Shown: piece after piece, positions 1 to 7,226 of the stretch
How the letters are laid out: every line of letters starts with the position of its first letter
How positions within the stretch are numbered: position 1 is the stretch's first letter
Notes under the pieces: model-generated
What the model saw: only the letters and a program-made list of their open reading frames with translations
What the model was told of the DNA's origin: nothing
Database searches by the model: none
Source: Rhizobium giardinii bv. giardinii H152
GTDB taxonomy: Bacteria; Pseudomonadota; Alphaproteobacteria; Rhizobiales; Rhizobiaceae
NCBI RefSeq assembly: GCF_000379605.1
Contig: NZ_KB902680.1
Location: forward strand, 124,186 to 188,185
Direction: 5' to 3'
DNA: 64,000 nucleotides
Program-made: the position numbers and the translations under genes

Positions 1-316
1 ATCCTTCGTCTTCCTGGAATCGGCGATCATTCTTGCAATCGTGGTTCTCGGCGGCATGGGCTCGCTGGTCGGCATCGCCGTCGCTGCGACCGTGATGATC
101 GGCGGCACCGAACTGCTGCGTGAAATGAACTTCTTGAAGCAGATCTTCGGCCCGGACTTCACGCCGGAACTCTACCGCATGCTGATCTTCGGTCTGGCAA
201 TGATCGTCGTCATGGTCTGGAAGCCTCGCGGCTTCGTCGGCTCGCGCGAACCCACGGCATTCCTGCGTGAACGCAAGAGTGTCTCCGGCAGCTTTACCAA
301 GGAAGGGCACGGCTGA
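1..316 (+). CDS. livM: Branched-chain amino-acid ABC transporter permease LivM, C-terminal part
   Basis: The frame is open from base 2 to a TGA at 314-316, giving the last 104 residues; the 5' part lies outside the window. The piece is hydrophobic, carries the VVLGGMGSLVG segment found in the last membrane spans of family II amino-acid permeases, and ends in a short basic tail after VWKPRG. LivM pairs with LivH to form the inner-membrane channel for branched-chain amino acids. The stop codon overlaps the ATG of the next gene (TGATG), so livM and livG are translationally coupled. The livFG genes and a binding protein downstream support the call. Confidence 0.9.
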   Translation, partial: SFVFLESAIILAIVVLGGMGSLVGIAVAATVMIGGTELLREMNFLKQIFGPDFTPELYRMLIFGLAMIVVMVWKPRGFVGSREPTAFLRERKSVSGSFTKEGHG

Positions 317-1194
317 TGGCCCTCGAGACAGACACCATGACGAAAGATCCAATTCTCAAAGTCGAGCATCTGTCGATGCGTTTCGGCGGACTGATGGCCA
401 TCAACGACCTGTCGTTCGAAGCCTATCGCGGTGATATCACCGCGCTCATCGGCCCGAACGGGGCCGGCAAGACGACGGTGTTCAACTGCATCACCGGCTT
501 CTACAAGCCGACGATGGGCATGATCACATTGCGGCAGAAGGCCGGGAAGGAATACCTTCTCGAGCGCATGTCGGATTATGAAGTCAACCGCGATGCCAAG
601 GTGGCCCGTACCTTCCAGAATATCCGGCTTTTCTCGGGCCTGACCGTCCTGGAAAACCTGTTGGTCGCCCAGCACAATAAGCTGATGCTGGCTTCGGGCT
701 ACACCATCCTCGGTCTGCTCGGCTTTCCGACCTACAAGGCGGCGGTCGGAGAATCGATCGAGCGTGCGAAATACTGGCTCGACAAGGCAAACCTGACCGA
801 CCGCGCCGACGACCCGGCCGGCGACCTGCCATACGGTGCGCAGCGTCGCCTGGAGATCGCGCGCGCCATGTGCACGGGGCCGGAGTTTCTCTGCCTCGAC
901 GAGCCAGCCGCTGGTCTCAATCCGCGTGAATCGCTCGCCCTCAACGAGCTCTTGCGCAGTATCCGCAAGGACACGGACACATCGATCCTGTTGATCGAGC
1001 ACGACATGTCGGTGGTCATGGAAATTTCCGACCACGTCGTGGTGCTGGAATACGGCCAGAAGATTTCCGACGGAAATCCGGACTTTGTGAAGCACGATCC
1101 GAAGGTTATTGCGGCCTATCTCGGTGTTGAAGACGTTGAGGTCGAAGAAGTGATCGAAGAGATCCAGGAAATCGCACCGGGAGAGACGCACTGA
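316..1194 (+). CDS. livG: Branched-chain amino-acid ABC transporter ATPase LivG
   Basis: A 292-residue ABC ATPase that should power branched-chain amino-acid uptake from the cytoplasmic face. Visible motifs are Walker A GPNGAGKTT near residue 50, a degenerate signature PYGAQRRLEIARA, Walker B FLCLDEPAAGLNP and the switch histidine in LLIEHDMSVVM. The long insertion between Walker A and the signature, and the length, fit LivG rather than LivF. The C-terminus is acidic (EDVEVEEVIEEIQE), a lineage-specific tail. The ATG at 316 overlaps the livM stop; an alternative ATG lies at 337 (MTKDP). It overlaps livF by one base. Confidence 0.93.
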   Translation: MALETDTMTKDPILKVEHLSMRFGGLMAINDLSFEAYRGDITALIGPNGAGKTTVFNCITGFYKPTMGMITLRQKAGKEYLLERMSDYEVNRDAKVARTFQNIRLFSGLTVLENLLVAQHNKLMLASGYTILGLLGFPTYKAAVGESIERAKYWLDKANLTDRADDPAGDLPYGAQRRLEIARAMCTGPEFLCLDEPAAGLNPRESLALNELLRSIRKDTDTSILLIEHDMSVVMEISDHVVVLEYGQKISDGNPDFVKHDPKVIAAYLGVEDVEVEEVIEEIQEIAPGETH

Positions 1195-1919
1195 TGAGCG
1201 ATACTCTCCTGAATGTAAAAAGCGTCGAGACCTATTACGGCAATATCCGCGCGCTCGCCGGTGTTGATGTCGAGGTCAAGCGCGGTGAAATCGTCTGCAT
1301 GATCGGTGCCAACGGCGCCGGTAAGTCGACCCTGATGATGACCATATGCGGCAGTCCGCAGGCCAAGACCGGTTCTGTCACCTTCGATGGACAGGACATT
1401 ACCCGCATGCCGACGCACGAAATTGCCCGGTTGCGCGTTGCCCAGTCTCCTGAAGGCCGGCGGATCTTTCCGCGCATGACCGTCTTTGAAAATCTTCAGA
1501 TGGGCGCGAGCCTCGACAACTTGAAGTATTTCGATGAGGACGTGGAAAAGATCTTCACGCTTTTCCCGCGGCTCAAGGAGCGGCAGGCGCAACGCGGCGG
1601 TACCCTGTCCGGCGGTGAGCAGCAGATGTTGTCGATTGGCCGTGCGTTGATGGCCCGCCCGAAGCTTTTGCTGCTCGACGAACCATCGCTCGGTCTTGCG
1701 CCGCTGATCGTCAAGGGCATCTTCGAAGCGATCAAGAAGCTCAACGAACAGGAGGGCCTGACCGTCTTCCTCGTCGAGCAGAACGCCTTTGCCGCCTTGA
1801 AGCTCTCCCATCGCGGCTATGTCATGGTCAACGGCAAGGTGACCATGAGCGGCAGCGGCAAGGAATTGCTGGCCAATCCGGAAGTGCGTGCCGCCTATCT
1901 TGAGGGCGGCCATCATTGA
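1194..1919 (+). CDS. livF: Branched-chain amino-acid ABC transporter ATPase LivF
   Basis: The second ABC ATPase of the Liv transporter, 241 residues, the usual LivF length. Motifs: Walker A GANGAGKST, Q-loop region QSPEGRRIFPRMTV (typical of LivF), signature LSGGEQQMLSIGRA, Walker B LLLLDEPSLGLAP, and H-loop-region LVEQNAFAAL, where LivF proteins carry Gln instead of the usual His. Start and upstream stop overlap as TGATGA, so it is coupled to livG. It should form a heterodimer with LivG beneath LivHM. Confidence 0.93.
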   Translation: MSDTLLNVKSVETYYGNIRALAGVDVEVKRGEIVCMIGANGAGKSTLMMTICGSPQAKTGSVTFDGQDITRMPTHEIARLRVAQSPEGRRIFPRMTVFENLQMGASLDNLKYFDEDVEKIFTLFPRLKERQAQRGGTLSGGEQQMLSIGRALMARPKLLLLDEPSLGLAPLIVKGIFEAIKKLNEQEGLTVFLVEQNAFAALKLSHRGYVMVNGKVTMSGSGKELLANPEVRAAYLEGGHH

Positions 1920-2026
1920 TGCCATGCCTGCCGCCGGCATCTCTTTGCAGCCGGCAGGGGTGATTTCGGTACGTTGGAGCGTTTTGCGCGGCTTGAGACC
2001 CGCAGCGCTTTGAAGGGAGAAATGGA

Positions 2027-2371
2027 ATGCAAGGCATTCTCTACGAAGAACCGACCGTTCTGCAATTTGCGCTCGTCACCGTGGTGATGGGCGGATGGAC
2101 GGCTTGGCGCACGGGAAAGAGCGCCGCCGAGGGGTGGAGCAAATACTCGACATTGGTCATCTACACACTGCTTCTCGGTGTCGCGATCCGCTTTATCCAT
2201 CATGCGCTTTTTAACGGCAGCATGTTGACTTTGCAGTACTATATCGTGGACACCGTCGCTCTTTTGCTGTTTGCTACGGCCGGCTATCGCTACTACCGCA
2301 CGAAGCAGATGACCAACAATTACTACTGGCTCTATGAGAAGGCGTCGCCTTTCTCCTGGCGATCGAAATAA
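2027..2371 (+). CDS. Small membrane protein of the DUF6867 type
   Basis: A 114-residue protein with about three hydrophobic segments (roughly residues 9-25, 40-60 and 68-85) and a Tyr-rich end containing TNNYYWLYE. From memory it matches the DUF6867 proteins that sit beside liv genes in Rhizobiales; no function is established for them. It follows livF by 107 bases and precedes the binding-protein gene, all on one strand, so it is probably transcribed with the transporter. It could be an accessory membrane subunit, but the sequence does not show this. The upstream GGGAGAA is a good ribosome site. Confidence 0.75.
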   Translation: MQGILYEEPTVLQFALVTVVMGGWTAWRTGKSAAEGWSKYSTLVIYTLLLGVAIRFIHHALFNGSMLTLQYYIVDTVALLLFATAGYRYYRTKQMTNNYYWLYEKASPFSWRSK

Positions 2372-2493
2372 TAGAGGGAAACCCATGGGTAGCGCCGGGC
2401 GCGCTGCCTGCGGATACAAGAATACCGGCGCGATTATGGTGGGTATCGTGACCGGCTTAAACGGCACCCGCTTAAATTTTTGGGAGTAACAAG

Positions 2494-3612
2494 ATGAAGA
2501 AGTCACTTTTGTCGGCTGTTGCGCTGACTGCAATGGTCGCTTTCAGCGGCACTGCATGGGCTGACCTGCTGGTTGGTGTTGCCGGCCCGCTGACGGGACC
2601 GAACGCAGCTTTCGGCGCGCAGCTCCAGAAGGGTGCTGAGCAGGCCGCGGCTGACATCAATGCTGCCGGCGGCATCAATGGTGAGCAGATCAAGATCGTC
2701 CTCGGCGACGACGTTTCCGACCCGAAGCAGGGCGTTTCCGTCGCCAACAAGTTCGTTGCTGACGGCGTGAAGTTCGTGGTCGGCCACTTCAACTCCGGTG
2801 TTTCGATCCCGGCTTCCGAAGTCTACGCAGAAAACGGCATCCTGGAAATCACCCCGTCTGCGACGAACCCGGTCTTCACCGAGCGCGGCCTGTGGAACAC
2901 CTTCCGTACCTGCGGTCGCGACGATCAGCAGGGTGCCGTTGCCGGTGCCTACATCGCTGCGAACTTCAAGGATGGCAAAGTTGCCGTGGTTCACGACAAG
3001 ACGCCTTACGGCCAGGGTCTTGCTGACCTGACCAAGGCAGCCATGAACGAAGCCGGTGTGAAGGAAGTCCTTTACGAAGGCATCACGACCGGCGACAAGG
3101 ACTTCTCGGCGCTTATTGCCAAGATGAAGGAAGCCGGCGTAACCGTGGTTTACTGGGGCGGTCTGCACACCGAAGCCGGTCTCATCATGCGCCAGATGGC
3201 TGACCAGGGCCTGAAGGCCACGTTCATGTCCGGCGATGGCATCGTTTCGAACGAACTTGCTTCGATCGCTGGCGACGCTGTTGACGGCACGCTGATGACG
3301 TTTGCTCCGGATCCGCGCAAGAACCCGGCTGCAAAGGAACTGGTCGAAAAGTTCCGCGCTGCCGGTTTTGAGCCGGAAGCCTACACGCTGTACTCCTATG
3401 CCGCTCTGCAGGTGATCGCGGAAGCAGCCAAGGCTGCTGGCGGCAACGACGCGCAGGCTGTTGCTGAAAACATCAAGGGCAAGGGTCCGTTCAAGACCGC
3501 CATCGGCGAATTGAGCTATGACGAAAAGGGCGACATCACCCGTCCGGACTACGTCATGTACACCTGGAAGAAGGGTGACGACGGCAAATACACCTACTCC
3601 CAGAACGAATAG
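2494..3612 (+). CDS. Periplasmic branched-chain amino-acid binding protein (LivJ/LivK type)
   Basis: A 372-residue type I periplasmic binding protein with a clear signal peptide ([19 protein letters not shown], cleavage near AWA-DLLVG). The mature protein begins with the family hallmark [13 protein letters not shown], followed by [18 protein letters not shown] and the ligand-region [19 protein letters not shown]. It captures leucine/isoleucine/valine-type ligands for LivHMGF; exact specificity is not visible. GGGAG before the start is the ribosome site. A strong hairpin with a T run follows the stop, so it is the last gene of the operon. Confidence 0.9.
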   Translation: MKKSLLSAVALTAMVAFSGTAWADLLVGVAGPLTGPNAAFGAQLQKGAEQAAADINAAGGINGEQIKIVLGDDVSDPKQGVSVANKFVADGVKFVVGHFNSGVSIPASEVYAENGILEITPSATNPVFTERGLWNTFRTCGRDDQQGAVAGAYIAANFKDGKVAVVHDKTPYGQGLADLTKAAMNEAGVKEVLYEGITTGDKDFSALIAKMKEAGVTVVYWGGLHTEAGLIMRQMADQGLKATFMSGDGIVSNELASIAGDAVDGTLMTFAPDPRKNPAAKELVEKFRAAGFEPEAYTLYSYAALQVIAEAAKAAGGNDAQAVAENIKGKGPFKTAIGELSYDEKGDITRPDYVMYTWKKGDDGKYTYSQNE

Positions 3613-3640
3613 TCGTTCAAATTATCCATCTGGATCGCGA

Positions 3641-3666
3641 AAGGCCCGGCATCGCCGGGCCTTTTT
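3641..3666 (+). terminator. Rho-independent terminator of the liv operon
   Basis: Arms 3641-3650 (AAGGCCCGGC) and 3654-3663 (GCCGGGCCTT) pair perfectly over a 3-base loop and run into TTTTT. It lies 28 bases after the binding-protein stop. Confidence 0.92.
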
Positions 3667-3694
3667 GCGTCTCTATACAGAGCTCGCGCTGCCG

Positions 3695-4144
3695 CTATCG
3701 CAGCAGCGATGATCTCAGCGTCGCGATCTCTTCCTTGAGCCGCGCCAATTCCTCCACCTCCAGGCCGCTTGCGTCGAGAATGCAGGGCGGAATGGCTTTC
3801 GCCCGAGCTTGAAGGGCGCGTCCCGCTGCCGTCAGTTGCACCCGCACCTGCCGCTCATCCGTCTTGTCGCGCGTCCGGGCGATAAGCCCCAAACCTTCCA
3901 GACGTTTCAGCACTGGCGTCAGTGTGCTCGATTCCAGGAACAGCTTTTCGCCCAGGCTACCGACCGTCCGGTCATCCTGCTCCCAGAGCGTGACCATGGC
4001 TATGTACTGCGTATAGGTAAGCCCGATCTCGTCGAGCAGCGGCTTGTAGACGCGGTTGAGGGCATGGTTGGCGGAATAGATGGCGAAACAAAGGAAGTCG
4101 TCGAGTTTCACTGTGTCGGTCTTGCCGGTCGATGTTTGATCCAT
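3695..4144 (-). CDS. MarR-family transcriptional regulator (OhrR-like)
   Basis: A 149-residue winged-helix MarR protein. The core reads FLCFAIYSANHALNRVYKPLLDEIGLTYTQY, with Cys in the position of the reactive N-terminal Cys of OhrR, then the recognition region LESSTLTPVLKRLE and the wing DERQVRVQLT. OhrR proteins sense organic peroxides by oxidation of that Cys; here this is inference. The start at 4144 (MDQTSTG) is preceded by AGGAC; the frame extends upstream but would run through the operator-like palindromes. It is divergent from the exported hydrolase at 4377, its likely target. Confidence 0.85.
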   Translation of the reverse strand: MDQTSTGKTDTVKLDDFLCFAIYSANHALNRVYKPLLDEIGLTYTQYIAMVTLWEQDDRTVGSLGEKLFLESSTLTPVLKRLEGLGLIARTRDKTDERQVRVQLTAAGRALQARAKAIPPCILDASGLEVEELARLKEEIATLRSSLLR

Positions 4145-4176
4145 TGTGTCCGTCCTATATCTGTCGCGCATAAAAT

Positions 4177-4192
4177 AAATCGTTCGCGATTT
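4177..4192. promoter_or_regulatory. MarR operator-like inverted repeat 1
   Basis: AAATCG-N4-CGATTT, closest to the MarR gene start. It shares the ATCG...CGAT core with two perfect palindromes further into the divergent region. Confidence 0.5.
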
Positions 4193-4232
4193 AATAGCAA
4201 GGCATTGACATTCAAAACGCCGATGGATAAAG

Positions 4233-4244
4233 ATCGTGCACGAT
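4233..4244. promoter_or_regulatory. MarR operator-like palindrome 2
   Basis: Perfect 12-bp palindrome ATCGTGCACGAT. A further GTGCAC at 4251-4256 follows. Confidence 0.55.
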
Positions 4245-4308
4245 TTGATTGTGCACAAAGATGTGTGGGTCGGCTGAGCTGCTCACAGTGGAAGCTTCGG
4301 ATATTTAT

Positions 4309-4320
4309 ATCGTGCACGAT
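4309..4320. promoter_or_regulatory. MarR operator-like palindrome 3
   Basis: A second exact ATCGTGCACGAT, 56 bases before the hydrolase start. Repetition of the same palindrome in one divergent promoter argues for a repressor site. Confidence 0.55.
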
Positions 4321-4376
4321 TAAATCGCCATAGATAGACACAGCGCCGCCAGCGGCATCGAAAAAGGAGCAATCTC

Positions 4377-5375
4377 ATGTCCAACAGCGCCACCAACCAG
4401 AATTTTTCCCGTCGCAACGTCCTGCTTGCCGGTGTCGGCGGAGCAGGGATCGCCGCCGTATCAGGCGCTCTGACCGGTGCGCGCGCGGACGCCGAGGAAC
4501 AGGCTGCGCCGGCATCGGCAGATCGCTCGCCGGTAAAGCAGAGCGTCAACACCATCCTCACCCGCGATGGCGTCGAGATCTACTACAAGGACTGGGGCCC
4601 GAAGGATGGTCCCGTCGTCATTCTCAGCCACGGCTGGCCGCTGTCTTCCGACAGTTGGGAAGCCCAGGCGCTGCATCTTGCCAATAACGGTTTCCGCGTC
4701 ATTACCCATGACCGTCGCGGTCACGGCCGATCCTCCCAGCCCTGGCACGGCAACGACATGGATCACTATGCCGACGACCTGGCCGATCTGATCGAAGTCC
4801 TGGACTTGAACGCCGTTTCGTTGTTCGGCTTCTCCACGGGGGGCGGCGAGATCAGCCGCTATATCGGCCGCCACGGTACCAGCCGCGTGGCCAGGGCCGG
4901 TCTGATCGCCGCCGTGCCGCCGCTGATGCTGAAGACTGCTGCCAACCCCGGTGGCCTGCCGATCGAGGTCTTCGATGGTATCCGTGCAGCGTCGATCGCC
5001 GACCGCTCGCAACTCTACAAGGATATCGCTGCAGGCCCGTTCTTCGGCTTCAACCGGCCCGGTGCCAAGCCTTCGCAGGGCATGATCGACTCATTCTGGT
5101 TGCAGGGCATGATGGCCGGCCACAAGAATACCTATGACTCGATCAAGGCGTTTTCGGAAACCGACTTCACCGAGGACCTGAAGAAGTTCGACATCCCTAC
5201 GCTGATCGTACACGGTGACGACGACCAGATCGTGCCGATCGACGCTGCAGCCCGCGCTTCCAAGGCGCTGGTGCCGCACGCCACGCTGAAGGTCTATGCT
5301 GGCGGGCCGCACGGCATCACCGATACCCACAAGCAGCAGTTGAACGACGACATGCTCGCCTTCCTGAAAGGCTGA
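4377..5375 (+). CDS. Tat-exported alpha/beta hydrolase, chloroperoxidase-like
   Basis: A 332-residue protein. The N-terminus has a twin-arginine signal ([21 protein letters not shown]). The mature part is an alpha/beta hydrolase resembling cofactor-free haloperoxidases: oxyanion region [22 protein letters not shown], nucleophile elbow GFSTGG, acid [10 protein letters not shown] and histidine [10 protein letters not shown]. Such enzymes act as esterases or perhydrolases; the natural substrate is unknown. AAAAGGAG precedes the ATG. Divergence from an OhrR-like regulator suggests induction by peroxides or small organic compounds. Confidence 0.85.
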   Translation: MSNSATNQNFSRRNVLLAGVGGAGIAAVSGALTGARADAEEQAAPASADRSPVKQSVNTILTRDGVEIYYKDWGPKDGPVVILSHGWPLSSDSWEAQALHLANNGFRVITHDRRGHGRSSQPWHGNDMDHYADDLADLIEVLDLNAVSLFGFSTGGGEISRYIGRHGTSRVARAGLIAAVPPLMLKTAANPGGLPIEVFDGIRAASIADRSQLYKDIAAGPFFGFNRPGAKPSQGMIDSFWLQGMMAGHKNTYDSIKAFSETDFTEDLKKFDIPTLIVHGDDDQIVPIDAAARASKALVPHATLKVYAGGPHGITDTHKQQLNDDMLAFLKG

Positions 5376-5385
5376 CGACAACCAT

Positions 5386-5410
5386 TCGGGGCGCTACCCT
5401 GGCGCCCCGA
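5386..5410. terminator. Hairpin after the hydrolase gene, weak terminator
   Basis: Arms TCGGGGCGC (5386-5394) and GCGCCCCGA (5402-5410) pair perfectly over 7 bases, 11 bases after the stop. No T run follows, so factor-independent termination is uncertain. Confidence 0.5.
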
Positions 5411-5795
5411 TCTTCACGGGGAGAGACCCAATTCGGTGGGCACGGAAGTCGCTGGGAACGTCCCGGCGCTGTTCGAAAGCCGGCAGCTTCCAGATCGCGT
5501 CGCATAAGCCCCTGACTTTTAAATGTTAAATTTTAGAATGTTGCGATATTGCAACGTGGAGCGTTTGTCGACGACCGCCGATTGCCGCCGCGGACAAATC
5601 GGCAGATAATGCTTAAATATAAGGCAGGCTGGCACCACCCAAGGATTGTCGTGGCGCCATGTCCAGGAACGGAGGCAGGACCCGGAAGGGATCATGCTGA
5701 TGTCGGCGTCGGCGGAGCTTGCCGACGTCAGCCGGCATCCGGGAAGAAACGCTTCGACGGCGGGAACAGCAGTGGTCCCAAACCAGGAGTTCTTC
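5411..5795. other. Gene-free stretch, 385 bases
   Basis: No convincing coding frame. It holds an AT-rich patch near 5515-5560 with the inverted repeat GTTGC-N6-GCAAC at 5540-5555, a possible promoter region for the small exported protein downstream. The rest is unremarkable. Confidence 0.4.
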
Positions 5796-6188
5796 ATGCG
5801 CTTCTCAAAGGTAGCCTACCGCCCCATAACCGATGGACATGTTTCGGTTGCGATCCTCGTCCTTCAGGAAAGAAGATACTACCTCGCCTGGCTTATACCG
5901 CCGCTGATTGCAGCTGGCTTGTGGCCTGCGGTGGCCAAGGCGCATGATGCGCCGTCCGGCTGGAGCTATCCGTTCTCCTGCTGCTCCAATCAGGATTGCC
6001 GGCCGGTCGCCACCAAGGCGATTAGCGAGAGGCCGCAAGGCTATGTCATCAATATCACCGGTGAGGTCGTGCCCTATAGGGATACGCGCGTCAGGACGTC
6101 GCCGGACGGCGAGTACCATTGGTGCTCTGTCGCCGGTGAGGAAAGAAGCCGGACCATCTGCCTCTTCGTCCCTCCGCATTCCTATTGA
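5796..6188 (+). CDS. Small exported protein of unknown function
   Basis: A 130-residue protein. The ATG at 5796 has CAGGAG 7 bases upstream; the same frame stays open further upstream without a ribosome site, so I choose this start. A hydrophobic stretch (YLAWLIPPLIAAGLWPAVAKA) looks like a signal peptide, leaving a mature domain with SYPFSCCSNQDCRPV, then GEVVPYRDTRVRTSPDGEYHWC and CLFVPP. The five conserved-looking cysteines suggest disulphides in the periplasm. I recall similar hypothetical proteins in Rhizobiales; no function is known. Confidence 0.65.
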   Translation: MRFSKVAYRPITDGHVSVAILVLQERRYYLAWLIPPLIAAGLWPAVAKAHDAPSGWSYPFSCCSNQDCRPVATKAISERPQGYVINITGEVVPYRDTRVRTSPDGEYHWCSVAGEERSRTICLFVPPHSY

Positions 6189-6257
6189 CGGCGGCTAGAG
6201 CCGAATGATTTTAGTCGAATCGACCTAACCTCGAATCCGCTCTGGAATCAAAGAAGC

Positions 6258-6308
6258 AGAGCATGATGTCGTGCGAAAGCCGCTTACACGCTTCGGCATC
6301 ATACTCTA
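6258..6308. repeat. Rhizobial GAGCATGATG palindromic repeat
   Basis: AGAGCATGATG at 6258-6268 pairs with CATCATACTCT at 6297-6307. It resembles a repeat abundant in rhizobial intergenic DNA. Its right arm overlaps the stop codon of the response regulator, so it may also serve as that operon's 3' hairpin. Confidence 0.6.
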
Positions 6309-7226
6309 GACCTCGCGCAAGGCATTCGCCGCCTTGACGGCGGCAGACGCCCGGTTTTCGACGCCGAGCTTCACGTAGATCTGTTCCAGGTGCTTGTTGA
6401 CCGTGCGGGCGCTCAATCCCAGGATTTCGCCGATGTCGCGGTTCGACTTGCCCTTGGCGATCCAGAGCAGCACCTGGGCCTCGCGCACCGTCAGCGAAAA
6501 ATTCTGCCTGAGAATGTCGTCGTCGCTGGTCTGGCTGACGCCGGTGAGGCGGAACAGGAATTCGTCGCCGCCGATGGCGCCGAGATAGGCGAGCTGCAAG
6601 ACCGGTTGCCCATGCTGGTGGATCATCAGCGGCTCCTTGGTGACACCGTGTTTTTCGCGCTCCTCCAGCCAGGTGCGGATATGGTCGGCGAGCGTCTCCA
6701 GCCCGTCATCCCGGCCGGTTGCGGCATTGACCAGCCGCGTCGCCTGCGGCGTCGACCATTGGATGCTGCCGGAACCACGTACGGCAAGCAGGTGCCGCCC
6801 GGCCGCATCCAGCGCCACGCGCGCGCTTTGCGCCGAGCGCGCATTGGCGAGATGAACGCGGATGCGGGCGCGCAGCTCGTCGATGTTGATGGGTTTCGAA
6901 AGATAGTCGACGCCGCCGGATTCGAGCGCGCGGACGATATGTTCGGTTTCCGTCAGCCCGGTCATGAAGATCACCGGAACCTGAGCGATGCCGGGGTTGG
7001 CCTTGAGGCTGCGGCAGGTGTCGAAACCGTCCATGCCGGGCATGACCGCATCCATGAGGATGATATCCGGCGTGATGCGATCAACGACATTGATCGCAGC
7101 CTTGCCGGACGTGGCGATCAGTACCGAGAACCCGGATTGTTCGAGCGCATCGGTGAGGAAGCCCAGCGTTTCCGGAGAATCATCCACGATGAGCACGATA
7201 TCGCGTGGATGGACTGCGTCATTCAC
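6306..7226 (-). CDS. LuxR/NarL-type response regulator, partner of the permease-fused kinase
   Basis: A 306-residue regulator. The receiver domain covers residues 9-125, with acidic pair D15/D16, phosphoacceptor D59 in IILMDAVMPGMDGFD and K111 in YLSKPIN. A middle region (about 130-240) is unassigned. A LuxR helix-turn-helix lies at about 245-300 (LTVREAQVLLWIAKGKSN, LSARTVNKHLEQIY). The start overlaps the end of the kinase gene by 8 bases, so the two are coupled and should form one phosphorelay. The target is probably the adjacent urtA promoter; this is inferred from position only. Confidence 0.9.
   Translation of the reverse strand: MNDAVHPRDIVLIVDDSPETLGFLTDALEQSGFSVLIATSGKAAINVVDRITPDIILMDAVMPGMDGFDTCRSLKANPGIAQVPVIFMTGLTETEHIVRALESGGVDYLSKPINIDELRARIRVHLANARSAQSARVALDAAGRHLLAVRGSGSIQWSTPQATRLVNAATGRDDGLETLADHIRTWLEEREKHGVTKEPLMIHQHGQPVLQLAYLGAIGGDEFLFRLTGVSQTSDDDILRQNFSLTVREAQVLLWIAKGKSNRDIGEILGLSARTVNKHLEQIYVKLGVENRASAAVKAANALREV

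Noticed and set aside
5519-5797. Minus-strand 92-codon frame in the gap after the hydrolase gene
   Set aside because: No ribosome site, no motif, and it overlaps the start region of the exported protein.
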